A DNA stretch of 64,000 nt from Antitrichia curtipendula (GCA_951230915.1 OX579637.1:33480001-33544000); one strand, 5' to 3'. Positions 46,833 through 59,568 are shown, counted from the first letter of the stretch. Program-made: numbers and translations. The notes: a model not told the origin generated them from the letters alone.

Positions 46833-48240
46833 ACTAATGATCAATTAAAACAAGCCATTGATGATTTTGATGAAGGTCTTTTTGTTAGAGGTGCAGTAAG
46901 AAAAAATGGGATTCTAGCATCCAGCTTAAGAGGACATATTTATGGAACCACACTAAAAAAGAAGAGACAAAAAATGGGTGTATTCATTGATGAGGAAGAA
47001 GTTGAGCTTGTTGAATACTTACTAAAAATGCAGAATCTAGGTTTTCCCTCTGACTGTTGGACAATTGAGAGAGAAAGTTGCATTTTAAACTCAATCTAGA
47101 GTCACTCTTTTCAAGGATGGAGTGCCTGACTTTGGCTGGGTTAAGTGTTTTACGAGAAGGCGTGCACACAATTGACAATAGTGGAAACTCAAGCTTTAGA
47201 ATAGAAGAGGGCAAAGAACTTCTGTCCTGAAATTGTGGTTGCATTCTATAACAATCTACAAAGCCTTTATGATAGTAACCATCACCTTCCACACCAAATC
47301 TAGAATTGTGACAAGAGAGGAGTCCAAGCAAGGAATGATGGAGGAAGGTATGTCATTGCTAAGAGAGGGTCTAGAAATGTCCAAATGGTAACTGCAGTAC
47401 AAAGGGATTTGATAACAATACTAGCTTGCATCAATACTAGTGGTGAAACTATTCGAAATTTTTATATCTTCAAAGGGAAGAAGAAGACAAGAAACTTCTT
47501 AAGAAAAATAGGTGAACAAGATGGTATTCTAGCTATGCAAAGTAAAGCTTGGATGACCAATAGCATATTCAGAGTGTGGATGTCCCATTTCTTGTCAAGA
47601 GTTTCAGAGTGGTATGGTATATCTCCAATTAATTGGCACTTGTTAATTTTAGACAAACAAAAATCTCATGTGAGTTTAGAAGTGATTAAGCTAGCTATGT
47701 CAAAGGGCTTGGACTTGCTAATTTCCCCTCTCACACCTCCCATGCCTTACAGCCTCTGGATGTTATGTGTTTTAAGCCATTCAAACTATCTTTCCGAGCC
47801 TACAAGGATAAATGGACATTAAATCACAAAGGACAAATGCCAATCAAGGAAGACCTAGCCCAGTGAGTAGCTTGTAAGCTAAAGAGAGCTTTAACTGTAG
47901 ACAACATAACAAAGGGTTTAGCAACAACTAGGATTTTTCCTATCAATGCATCAACAATGGATTCAAAGATGGGCCTTAGCCAAGCTTATGCTAGAACAAA
48001 AGGAGAAGGAAGTCGAGCAAACAATGTAGACAGTCTTAGTGCATGTGAGCATACTTTCCAATTGGAAGAGTAGGAAGTTCAAGAGATTTTTGATGAGGAA
48101 CCACTAGACATTCCTAAGTAGTTGTACTCAGTACTATGTCAACATTGATGGAAGTGACAAAGAAGATTGTAGCCAAGCAAAAGACAATGAAATAGCAGAA
48201 GATGAAGACAATGATGGAGCCAGAATGCAATTATAAAGTC
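46833..48240 (+). pseudogene. Pogo-like (DDE_1 superfamily) transposase, decayed
   Basis: The N-terminus (46833-47055) reads LKQAIDDFDEGLFVRGAV...GILASSLRGHIYG, typical of the psq-type HTH of pogo/Tigger/CENP-B relatives. The DDE_1 core follows: NCDKRGVQARNDGGRYVIAK (first Asp codon 47310-47312), then the open frame 47385-47822 with ACINTSGETIRNFYIFKGKK, AMQSKAWMTNSIF and HLLILDKQKSH (second Asp). After a frameshift near 47,720 come PSHTSHALQPLD (third Asp) and FKPFKLSFRAYKDKW. Stops occur between the HTH and the core and after 47,860. Family members have DGHGSH where this copy has DKQKSH. The C-terminal tail is degraded. Not functional. Confidence 0.75.
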
Positions 48241-49285
48241 CAACAACTATAGCAGAGCAAGAAGGTGGAGGAATGCAAGGTTAGGTCAATAGAAGAAATA
48301 ATGGTTTCAGTGAGTTTCTTGAGCTACCACTCGTGCTTCTACCTGGCAAGTCCATAATAAGAATTGAGCCGTTGATTGACTATCAACAATCTATATTTTT
48401 GACTGAAGATCACCATGTAAGGCAGCTTGAAGAATTAGCGTCAAAATGGGAGGCAGCAGCAGCAGAGAAGCAAAAACAGTAGTTAGAAAGGGAAGCCACT
48501 AAGTAGCAAGAGCTCTTGAAAAAAAGAAAAGATGAAGGCTAAGCTAGCAAAGGCTGAGTTATCCAAAAGCAAAAAGAGACACAAGGAACAATGAAGTTTG
48601 AAAAGTGTGAAAGCCCATGGAGAGAGGTTGCATGCTGCTATACGAGCAAATGCACCTACAATAGGTTACAAGACACCATATTGTGGCACTATCCCACTGA
48701 TCTGCAAAGAAAACCAAAGTTTGGCTATGCAACGTAGGACTGCAAAGCAAAGAGGTGAGGATCCATGAAGTGTATTTGCACTACACAAGGTTTGATCTCA
48801 TGTGAAGACTAGCAGCATTTGACAATCCTTCATGCATTAGACATCTACATTGTTCTCGACCACTGTCTATCCCTTCCCAGCTGTCCATTGTGGAAGTACT
48901 TCATATGCATTCTCAAATCGCCACCTACCATGGCAAATACAAGACCAGTGATGCATATGAGGCCTCCACATTTTGAATGAAGACAATTAAAAACAAAAGT
49001 AAAAATTGTAGGGAGAAGTGGCATTAAAAACGTTATTTGCGTACTTTAATATAGTAGACCTTGAGGAAGCGCTCCTTGATCAGCAGCATCTGCCAATGCA
49101 AAGAAACGCTGACAAAGGGTGAGGGAAAAGGCTACAACAAGATGGTCAAGAACAAGGAGAAACAACAACATTAGATGACTAGCAACAACGACAATTAATG
49201 GCAACTGAGAACAACAAAAAAGAAACAAAAAACTACAAAGTGACAAGGAAGAGCACCTTAAAACTCACCCCAATACTATGATGAT
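48241..49285. other. Decayed tail of the pogo-like element, then spacer
   Basis: A coding-like but broken charged segment (VRQLEELASKWEAAAAEKQKQ-stop-LEREATK) near 48,420-48,510 suggests the transposase C-terminal coiled coil or a separate decayed gene. Beyond ~48,780 nothing was recognised. Confidence 0.35.
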
Positions 49286-49600
49286 TCACTCTTGTGGAAA
49301 TTGTACTTCGGCGACTGTACTGCAATTGGACTGTGGTGACTTACTCCTGCAATTTTGGCACTTTGGCAATTGCATTGCAACTGCACTTTGATTGCACTAT
49401 GGCAATTCACTCCTGTGGTTTTGACACTTCGACGACTACACTATGACTACACTGTGGCAACTCACTCTTGCGGTTTTGGCACTTTGGCGATTGCACTGTT
49501 GTGACTTACTCTTGCAGCGATTGCACTTTGGCGATTGCACTGCGGCAATTCAACTTCTATGGTGACTTAACTCTTGCAGTGGCTCAATTATTGCGGGTAC
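49286..49600 (+). repeat. Minisatellite built on 11-bp steps
   Basis: Phrases such as ACTTTGGCGAT, TGCACTGTGGC and ACTCTTGCGG recur. The ACTCYTG anchors at 49288, 49343, 49409, 49464 and 49508 are spaced 55, 66, 55 and 44 bp, all multiples of 11. Because 11 is not divisible by three, this is unlikely to be a coding repeat. Confidence 0.6.
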
Positions 49601-51550
49601 TAGACTTCGACAGCCACTGAACTTCGGTAGCAACTGATCTCCGGGATGCAACTATAAATGAAACCCTAGTAGTGCATGGTAGATGTTTATCACCAACAAC
49701 AATAGAGGAGGTGTACATCGGATCTGTGAGCAACCGCGTCTACAAGCTTGGAGTGCGGCAATGGTGGAAGTGGGAGTGTTGGCTAAAATGAAATTTTGTA
49801 AAAAATCCGTTGACAAAGGACTTGTTAGGGGCTATGTTAAAGCAAGCGCGGGTTTTGGAACCTTGCTGTCAATTTTTGGCATGGGCCAGAGCAATTTCAG
49901 CTACATGTGAACTCCCCTTTTGAAGCATACGAGGTCTAAAATACTAACTCGTTAGGGTTTATAGTTTGCCAAATCTAGAAGGCCAGTGGACGATTTTCAA
50001 AATTAAGCGCTTGGTTCAAAGAACATAGTGCCCAGAATTAAGTCTTGTATAGTTGTTTCCAACGTTATTTCTAAAATAAAGTGGTTGCTTTCAAGATTTA
50101 GGCATGAGCATTGAAAACTATCTTTTATTCATTCTTGGACTTTGTCACCCAATTCAATGCTACTTCTGCATTCATTATTGCCCAGCCTATGCTTATAAAT
50201 TGAGACCTATTGTGTAGTCTCTTTGAACTCTCTCTCAATAATTCATTGCAAGTCAAATAATTATGCAAAAATTACCACTCTACTGCTTTTTCTTTCCATT
50301 GCACCAAAAAGATTTACAAAATATTCACTTTGACTAATTGTTATAGACAGTAGTATTTCAATTTACATGCTCTATTTCTAGACCTGTTACCTTAGTACAT
50401 TTAGATTTTGTCTTTAGCCGCTAATAATAGAAGTTGCCACACAAACATTTATTAACTTAATTTTGCCACCTGTTGTAGACTGTTCAACTTCCCAAATGCA
50501 AAGGCTTATTAAAATCTTCAATTACTATTGGCTCAGTACATGACATGTGATTGTCTAACACCACATACCGGTTTGATATCAGATTTGCCTTTAATTACAT
50601 TAGATTTGGGGGCTATATGCTTGGTTGGCATTGTTTTTTGTATAATCAAGTTTATTTAGTAACATCAAATCCACCTTGATGGCTAAATGGATGGTCTTTT
50701 ACACAGGGATTGATTAATTTGACTTAGACCTCTTGTTCCACCCAAATAGACTAACTTCGGTTGGGTCTTTGAACCTAAAGGATATTGGAGGGCCCCAAAA
50801 CACAATACTTTGGCTTCATGTCTACTTAGGTTTAGCTTGCAATTGAGAATTCTTTTGGAATTTCTAGCTGTTGTACATATACAAAAAATTTGGATTTCGG
50901 CATTAGAGTTGATAGCAGTGACTTGCTTCTGCAAAAATGGCTTCTACATAGACTACAACTAGTGAGGTTTTAATTTTTGGTTGTTTGAAACTACTGCTTT
51001 TGATATAATATTTTGGCTTTGCAAGAATTGTTTGTTTTTAAGGTATTTGATGAAACATCGATAACAAGAGATTAGTGTTGAAGACACCTCACATGCAACT
51101 TTCTAACCTTAGACTTTGACATTGGATGTTATAGGTGCAAGTGAGGTGCTAATCTTCATGAAATTTTTTAAAAGACATCAAATATTGATTTTGCTCCTTT
51201 ATTCTATTTAGTCCCATTCAAAAAAAAGGATTGTATAGTTTTGTGTACTAAATAATACTTCACATTGCTTCCTAAATAGCAAATTTGGTATAATGCATTA
51301 AGGTTGGTTCAAAGTCTTTCATGACTTATATTTACATATTTTCAAGCAATTTGACTACTTTGTTTAAAAAGCAAATGTGTTCTCTTTTCTACTTTGGATT
51401 TTTTGGATCAAATGAGGGACTATTACTTGATGTTGTGAGATACTTGAGACCATATAGCTTTGGTTAAAAATATAGAGTTCCATGATGGTTTGCTAAATAA
51501 ACCATATTAGCTTCTTGATGAAAATGTTTATTCGTCCAATTAGCTAAAAT
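49601..51550. other. Spacer without recognised features
   Basis: Moderately AT-rich. Open frames of up to ~80 codons, such as 49683-49910 and 50683-50934, have no motifs and are probably chance. Confidence 0.4.
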
Positions 51551-53700
51551 TTGCATAGGAAAGTAGAGGATCAAATAAGTGCTCTTTGTGAAAAAAAAGA
51601 TGTTCTAATAAAATGTTTCTCTTTTTCTTTTTTTTCTCCAAAATCTAACCAAATCAATATAAAAAATCAATATTTTTTTGTTGATTTGGATGGTGATTTT
51701 TCTACTTCTGAAATGAATATTGACATTCCAGAGTGTGAAGGAATTCCGCGAAGACTCTGGAATACAAGTATTGTTACTCTCTAAAATGATGCATGTACTC
51801 TTGTTGGTGAAGGGATCTGCCATAGTGCAAACTCGGATCTTGTGCTTGGTGCCAGTGGTCCTCTAAGAGACACTCATGTGATAGTGCACATTTCTAAGGT
51901 TCTTTCTAAAGTAAACATCCTTCAAAAATAGATGTGCGCATTGGTAGTGAGGCCTATGTAAAGACTACCGGGGTCCAAGTTTGCATGAGCATGATGCCAA
52001 GAATAATTTTAAACTAGCTCCAAGCTATTCATGTGAATCTGACGTCTTTGAAGTCTAGCCAACCATATACAAGTACCATTTGAAATCCACCTCGCAAGTT
52101 TTGCATAAAAATGAAGGACCTTGTAAGTCAAGACTCCATCAACTTGGTGTGTAGCAAAGTTTGTTGTAGTAGGATTTACGAGCAGTTGCTTCCAAAGAAA
52201 AGATTCAAGCTTTTTGTGAGCGTATGCATCAAAATTTAATGTTCAAGCACAGAGCCTATATGAAGACAAAAGTGCATAGATATATTCATTGCGACTTGTG
52301 AGGTAGAAGAATGGTGATAATTGATTAGAAAGATGTTTGCGTGCAAGCGTATATGCATATTGCCAAGGTTCCGATGTCCATATTCTATTGATATCAAAAA
52401 TACGCCATGAAGGATGGTCAGGAAGCCAGGGAATATGGTAATTTGGAATTTCTTAAGCCAAAGCAGTTTACAAAACAAGCGGCTATTACCTTAAAGTGGA
52501 TCTTAAGAAAAATTGATCACACGCCACATTGTACCCGGACTCTAAAGCCAAGAGATAAGGTTGTTTGTAAGATTTTCTCGGCTATATTTTAATGGAAGGG
52601 CCATATGGCAAAAATCAACCAAATCAATGTTGCTTTTGCACTGAAGGAAGTCTCTGCATCAAACTTGAGCAAGATTAGGTCTACTAGGTTTTCAAATTAT
52701 GATGTGAAGCAACCTAGAGATAAATTTTTTTTGTTACGCAGTTAGTGACAAGTTACAAGAGCCCATAAAGAGTGGTCTTGTGGGGTTTGAAACCGCTATG
52801 CTATGGTCAAGGAGGCTTGACAAACAAATCGCTATTGCTTGCACTCATAGAGAGATTTATTATGCAAATCAATAATGGCACAAAGTTCTCCATATGAATG
52901 TTTTACAATCATGCACGACAAGATGGATCATTGAAAATTGCTTTTCCTCTCTTTATCCACAAAAATAAAGAACTTGATGGCCTAATGAAGTTGCCCGTGT
53001 CCGTAATTGGCATGATTGCGCATAGTCATGTTGATATCCACTATGTACATTGTGGCTTGGATCTGTTTTCCCATGATTCAAACTACACCATTGGTTCAAT
53101 GGCAAAGTTGTTGCAGGACCTTGAAGAACCATCGAAGTCTTCTTCAAGGAAGTTGTTTGTCAATGCAAGATTGAAACCTTTGTTTATAGCAGTGCTCAAA
53201 GGCAAGGAGATGTGTTAAGCATCACTCCCCCCGCGACCAACAACTTTAGTTGCTTTGACATTGTTGATGCCTATTTTCAATGTGCAAATGGAAAACGCCA
53301 TTGGAAACAACAAAAACAAATATGTATAAAGTTTTTGATCTCTTTCTGTTGCAAACAAGATATTTTGTAAAGTGTATGTGAACTTCATGATCGTTGGTCA
53401 TATGCATGACAACATTGATGTGTTGTTTGGGAGATGGAACATGCTCTTGAAGAAGGAGAGCTTTGCAACAGTCCCTGCACTAATGAAGTCATTCATAGAT
53501 GATGGAATCCATTTCTACTATCCCTCATTAAATCAAAGAGGTGCCCAATTTCAAGGAGTTTGTTGCAAAATCAGTTGTTGGCGGTGTTGATATCCTCATT
53601 GGACACACAAGGCCACAACAAGTGAAGTTCTACCTAGATTCAAATGGATTTTCAATCATGAAATACAAGTTGAAGTACACTAATGTAGACTAGCGGACAA
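51551..53700 (+). pseudogene. DUF7869-like (transposase-like) gene, decayed
   Basis: Plus-strand coding remnants in shifting frames include VDLDGDFSTSEMNIDIPECEG (51,680-51,745), YAMKDGQEAREYGNLEFLKPKQF (52,400-52,470), DLFSHDSNYTIGSMAKLLQDL (53,065-53,125), and QMENAIGNNKNKYV followed by VYVNFMIVGHMHDNIDVLFGRWNMLLKKES (53,280-53,460). The block D/N..NKNKYV...F..LLV...F..V.V.F..VGHMHDNID..FG is the pattern I associate with DUF7869 proteins, repetitive and transposase-like in non-seed plants and other eukaryotes. Several stops and frameshifts occur (for example after KGKEMC at 53,216), so no intact product is possible. It ends close to the left terminus of CACTA element 2. Confidence 0.5.
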
Positions 53701-53829
53701 CACTTTTTGAGCAACACAAGTGGATCAATTAGGGGATGATGGCAAGGACTAGTAAGAGTTTGCAAATGATGACATCTGTTACTCGTATGGAACAAAAAAA
53801 TAGTATCCACTTTTAATTTTGTTAACATG

Positions 53830-53847
53830 CACTATAAGAAACTCGTG
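53830..53847 (+). repeat. Left terminal inverted repeat of CACTA element 2
   Basis: CACTATAAGAAACTCGTG starts with the CACTA hallmark, lies at the composition boundary and is followed by subterminal repeats. The partner end is not in the window. Confidence 0.65.
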
Positions 53848-54400
53848 TTTTTTTTGATCCTGGAATTCTGCATGCTGATGTCTGAATTGATGTCTGGTTA
53901 TGTCTGATCAGACATCCATTTTTTTGCGTTGCGGTTGACATGCAAAAAACATCGAAAATCTGGACGGACATGCCATGTCAACTTCGTGATGTCCAAAAAA
54001 ACATTAGTCAACGGGGTTCTGAAAATCCGCCATCTGTCATGCCACGTGAGCGCGGGAAGCCATGTCGGATTTTTTTTCATCCATTTTCCGTCACCGACGT
54101 GGCATGTCGACGTGGCATGTTTTTGGGATGTGACGTGGCACTGTTTTCGGGCCTGAAAATGGCTACTTTGTTTAGGGTTTCAAGTCCGTCATGACATCCA
54201 CTCCGACGTTAAACCGTCCTGAACAATGTCAGCATGGACAGAGCTGTAGACATTCCATGCTTCCGAAGACGTGCTCGTATTACTCTGGATGTTTTAATGC
54301 CACGTTCAGTGGAAAGACAGATGTCCAATTTCTTTCATCCGTTTCCAACGCGACATGCCATGACATTCATGGCGTCACTACAGACGTTGTTCGTGACAAG
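53848..54400. repeat. Subterminal repeats of CACTA element 2
   Basis: GATGTCTG occurs twice with a further ATGTCTG, then the inverted CAGACATC, between 53875 and 53922. GACATGCCA or GTGGCATGTC, and close variants, recur at about 53969, 54037, 54060, 54099, 54111, 54133 and 54350 in both orientations. Such short clustered motifs are the known binding sites of TNPA-type proteins at CACTA ends. Confidence 0.55.
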
Positions 54401-55475
54401 GGGGGTGCTTCTGAAAACACGAATGTGCAACGGTTTTAACATCCACGATGGATGGCCACATCACAATTTGCTTTGCATGCTGTCGAGGAGTCACGAGTGT
54501 GTCAGACAGCACAGGTTGCACTGTTCTGTCGACGTCTGGAGCAGCATACAGATGCAAGCACTAACGTCTATGACAATGGTGTGAACATCCGAGTTAATAT
54601 GCTCATGGACTGCACATGCGATGTTTGAGGACGTCATACTTGACGAGATCATGAATAATATGATGTTGGCGCGGAGGCGTACTTGGTCTGGCATGTGACA
54701 ATGTGATGTTACGAATGACATCTTCCACTACGGAGATGTTCGGATGTGAATTGAAACTTGTTGAACGCGACGTCATTCACAACGCAAAATTGCATATTTT
54801 TCAACATAGTGAACACTGGCTAAGACGCACGCGCTGTACGTGTGCATTCAGAACGTCCATCACAACACTGGCTTAGACATACCACAAGACATGACAAAGA
54901 CAAGGCAGAATGTGACGCTGCATGGACACAATTGAGGGGATTGCCATTGCATCTGCTCCATTATTAAGATCTTTGTCATGAGGAAATCCATGAATATGTG
55001 CTTAGAGATGCGCACTCAAACATAGGCCAATGACGATCACATTAATTCCAAATTGCCATTGACACTGACATACGGCAAAGTATAAATGCTACCTTTCCTA
55101 CAACAACAGCCCAATGTTTGCAACAAATGAAGCTGAAGCCACCATAACAATTATGATTACTCACTTCTAATCATATATACTTGACCCTCAGCCCCGAAAC
55201 TCTGCTAGAGAAGACAACCACTTCCACGTCGGCTATGATGGTGCGCTCACTAAGGTCGACGAGTACGTGTCCACAATGGTGCTATATAAGACTGAAGCCG
55301 TCTTGAAAGACACTGTAGAAGGCATCTGCATGTCCACAACGGTGTCAAAGGATTGAAAGTTGTCGTGCAGAAACACAATGTACGTCACCAACGGGATTGC
55401 AGACATAACTCTCAACACTTGTAAGTTACATCAGCGTCTCTAGAACGCAAAGATGGTACAAACTAACCTGTGCCT
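54401..55475. other. Non-coding spacer of element 2, 3' of the TNPA-like gene
   Basis: CpG-containing, GAC/GTC-rich DNA without a supported gene. Open frames such as 54234-54584 show no conserved motif and are probably composition-driven. Confidence 0.4.
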
Positions 55476-58400
55476 TCACTTTTTTCGTGGTGAAGCACCC
55501 TTTTTGGGTGGATCAGCTGCTTTAGGAGGGCTGGGCTTTGAAGACTTTGGTGCCGCTCCTTTGCTGGTCTTGGTGGGAGCAACAAACCTTGTAGCCTTCG
55601 CTGGCACCGTGTTCCTTATCACCCGATTAGATCGAGAAGAAGACACCGATGTCGGCAATGCTTGAACCTACAAAACCGTCATAACGCCACTCCACTTACG
55701 AAGATATACCATGTCATGAGGAAACCAAAACTGAAATACAGGAGTGCACTTCCAGACGTCTACGTGAACATCAATTGCAACGGAACGTGTTCAACGCCAA
55801 AGCTTCTGCAAATGCCAAAAATGCCATGTATACCTCAGTTGCCGTTGTTTCAGCGTCCATGCTTCCTGCGGCGGACTTCACCCCTATGCTGTAGGGATCA
55901 GACAGTACCTGCGACGCCATGCTACTATGAGGTACGGATTCATTTGCTACTGCCATAGGCGCACCATTAGACTTGTCTATTGCTGCAGGTTGCTCAACGT
56001 CCTCCGCGACTGCAGCATGATCTTCCTTGTCGACGTCGTCTACAATGTTGTCTACCAGGTAGTCCACATCTGCTTCCATGTCTGCAACGCTGTCTTCAAG
56101 AACATCACCTACGTCACGAGCTGCGGCTGCGGCGTCCTTGGAGATGTCTGGAAGTACATCTTCCGCACCTGCAACGGCCTCCACCACCACCGGGCAGAGC
56201 GGACCACCGGCGGGTGCTGGCAGAATCAACTGCTCGTGCGGAACCTTGTCGCCTAAGGAGAGGATCAGTTGCCGGATTGTCTGCTCCAACTGGGCAAGCC
56301 TACCGCCGACCTCAGAAGTCAAAGCCTGAAGGTCCTTAATGTCCTCTGAGTAGTCAGTGGGCGACTTACAGAGCTGTGCCTGACGTCGAGCATACTCCTT
56401 CTTAGTGGCCTCCTTGACCTCCCCTTTGTAAGGTATGCGGTGCAGTAACAAAGTCTGTCACATACGACAGAAAGTGAAAATCAGTACTGAATAAAACTTC
56501 ATAGAACTCAGAAGAATGGAAACAACAGGAGTTACGTGTAATAAACAAGGAGAGCATAAGATATGCTACAAAACCGTAAATGTATGCTGATGTCCTCCAA
56601 GACGTTCAACGTCCTCTCCGACGTCTAAGAAATCATCTGGCGCCTACGAAGACAACTGCTTTTTCAACGATTGTGTTGTAGCTGACATATCGAAATGCAG
56701 ACCCCACTGACTGCTGCAAAGTAAAGCAGTGCGTCCAAAAATGAAAAGAATGAACACAAAGGGGAGCATGTAGTCCTCACGAGTTCACCGATCATGGTCT
56801 TCTCGATGGCCCTCATTTGAGCTTCCTTTGTGGACTTGCCTTTGGAGATGGAGCGCATCTTTGCGGACTTCTCCTGTGCTTCCCGGGTCTTCCTTTTTGC
56901 CTCCAAAGCAAGCCACACATCTGGATCCACCTCTGGTGGCCGCTCCACACTCACGTCAATCATCTTCATGAGGCTGTGTCGGACATTGATCAGAGTCTTC
57001 GTCACATACTGCGGAAACCATGCAGGGTTGATCTCTGTTGCAGGTCCGCGGACCTCCCAGTCTGTGTCAACCACAACGCAATGCTAATGTGCTCACAACA
57101 TTTACGAGGACCAGAACGAGCAAACTGAACTCAATAGGAAGAAGTAAATCCTCGATTGCATAATGAGGTCAAAATGTAAAGTACGACGTCGTGGGAAGTG
57201 TCTGGGTACAACACTATCAGAGGCAGCCAACGTCTGAGCAAACACGCAGGCTTCTTTCGCATGCACTATTGAGTACCTTCAAATGGGCTTCTGTTGTAAC
57301 AAAGGACATGACATACCAGCATAGACGCAATCATAGAAGCGTTGCTTGTCCGCCAGGGGCTGGTCGGACCACCCGTATTGTGGATTCAGCATCTTTGCAA
57401 ATTTCTTCACCTCCTCTGCTAGAAAGTCAGCTCCGGTCCCGTATGGCTTGCCACGCTTATCAACCATGACAATTTGCTTCCAATGTTGCTCTTGCCTAGG
57501 CTGTATCTCTTGCCTGCATTGCGTCTCCTTCTTCACTTTCACTCTTGGATTCTTCGTGGCAGGGCTGGGGGTGGCGTCCAAGACGATGGTGTCATCTTCT
57601 TCTTCCTCTGAATCGCTGCTCCCTGACTCACTGTCAATGCTGCACAAGCACGCCCAAAGAGACCTCAGTTAGAAATCCACTTCGACGCCAGAATCAGCGA
57701 CCAACAGAACTCACGAGACGTGCTGCACGGCTCACCTGATGTTGTCAAAGCCGTTCTCAGTCTTCACTGATGTTCTGTCAGACAGTATCGTCGACCTTCG
57801 GCGCTTGTCATAATCAAATGGAAAACGGAAGTATTACATCGAACAAAGTCGAGTGCGACATTACAACAGACATTGCTTTGCACTTACCTGCGGACTGAGG
57901 ACCCCATATACAATTCGGTGGACGTGTCGTTGGATGCCGGCTCTGGCTCTTGCGGATCCTCCTCAAACTCCTGTCGAGTAGAGCGCCTGCGACGCTTCCT
58001 TGGTTGGGAAGTTTCACCCACTGCTTTTCCCTTCTCCTTACCACGACTTTCCACGCGCCAGTCGTCGTTGCGGTACTTGGAGCGTGCCTCAGCGGCAGGG
58101 CGAAGTCGAGGCTCAGGCTTATCATTGTGTCATCAATGATGTCTGATAAAACAGGAAGACGTTTGCGCGGACATCGGATTTGACATCGGATGTTCGGGTG
58201 GACGTATGGTGCTAACATATACACCACAAACAAACTTCCCACGACGTCGACAGTGTTGCCTAAGACACGAGTTAAAATCTACTACAAATTTTTGAGTTCC
58301 CGAGGTGAACGGTCTGGAGTCAGTGTCCGGAGTCGAATGAAGGTCCTGCGGTACTGCTTGTCCGCACCGCACATGCTTTGCACAGTATGTTTCACTTCCA

Positions 58401-59568
58401 AAGCTGAAAGTGACACCAGAAATATGCAAGTGCGAAATACCTGTGTTGGAAGCTGGCGTTGTGCGCCAGCGAGGACGTCCGCAGAAACACTGTCACGTCT
58501 CAAGAGACATCCACACGGACGGCAAATCACGTGCATTCTAAGGTCCCGTCCTAAGGCAGAAGATAAGAACACGACGACGACAGGGGCAGGAGATGCAGTC
58601 ATCAACATAACAAGAAGGCGACAAGGTCGACCTTGGAACTCTTGCGCAGAGGTGCGGGAGTCTGTGTGGGACCTGTCTAGGGCTGCTGTGTCTGTGTGGG
58701 ACCTGTCTGGCGAAGTCGACGGAAGGGACAGGAGCCAACCTGCGACACCGGGGGAGAGCCGACGTCAGTGGTAGCTACCGCGCGATGGAGGAGAAGACGG
58801 CAAAACAAAACAAAACCCTGCAAAACACCAAAGAACTTCCCGCCACACCTAATGCTCAAAACATGGTGCAGGGGAACTAAAAGCACGTCTGACCTCTCAA
58901 CACTCACCAAAGAAGGCTGCGCTTCCAAATTCACAGCAGCGGAGAGTGCATCCCCAAGCACGGCGCAGCGTCCAACACCCGAGGAGAGAATAAGCCTCAC
59001 GAGGTGTTAAACTGGACACGGAGGGAGAGGATCGGCGAACGGCAACGGATGTCATTGGATGAAGACACCATTTCCGTCGCTACCACCACGCCCACAACGT
59101 CGTCCTCATTACTGTGGTTGTAAGCCCCCTATGCGTAGGTGCTTCGCTCAAATTTGAATTCCTGAGGACTGCGGCAGCGGAAGCATGCACAAAGCGCACC
59201 GATGGCCGGGAAAGGAAAGAGGCCGGCGGACCTGCTCGGACCTCGAACGCATTGACGGATGCGAGACGGGGACTCACCTGCTTCGATATCTTGGGGTCAT
59301 GCGTCGGCGGAGAAGCATCTGCGGTCGCCGGACAAGGGGCTGCGAACGACCCATCCTGTACATTGAGACGCCTGCTGCTGCGATTGGAAACGGTAACCAC
59401 AGGGTTTTCAACTGATCCCATTGTTGAGGTGAGTGACGCAGCTGCAATCCCATCCACAAAGTTCTGGAAAAGAATGAGAGCGCCTTCGTTGCTTGCTTGA
59501 CCGGGACCACGAAGTTCTACTAGTGCTTGTTCTCCTACTGCGTTCATTCCTGTTGAGGGCATTGGCAT
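55476..59568 (-). CDS. TNPA/Transposase_24-like protein of CACTA element 2, multi-exon
   Basis: The minus-strand start ATG is at 59568 (MPMPSTGMNAVGEQALVEL); exon 1 runs to 59278 with a GTGAGT donor. Later exons are ~58127-57888, 57774-57736, 57639-57317, 57061-56781, 56454-55834 and 55667-55476 (stop). All five junctions from 57888 onward have GT/AG and matching phase. Exons between 58.13 and 59.28 kb are not resolved. The 57639 exon contains IVMVDKRGKPYGTGADFLAEEVKKFAKMLNP, aligning with the GKPYG block of the element 1 protein. The next exon (DWEVRGPATEINPAWFPQYVTKTLINVRH...) aligns with the same basic helical region. Then come a probable coiled coil (LTSEVGGRLAQLEQTIRQLILSL), an Asp-rich stretch and a Lys/Pro-rich tail. 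No stop was seen within the resolved exons. Expected role: binding subterminal repeats. Confidence 0.65.

Noticed and set aside
56078..56329. Several 80-120-codon plus-strand frames at 55.9-56.3 kb
   Set aside because: They are opposite the Asp/Ala-rich exon of the TNPA-like gene; repetitive codons keep the other strand open.
57814..58242. 142-codon minus-strand frame
   Set aside because: Another minus-strand frame over the same bases gives KPEPRLRPAAEARSKYRNDDWRVESRGKEKGKAV and joins in phase with downstream exons, so the 142-codon frame is a shadow.
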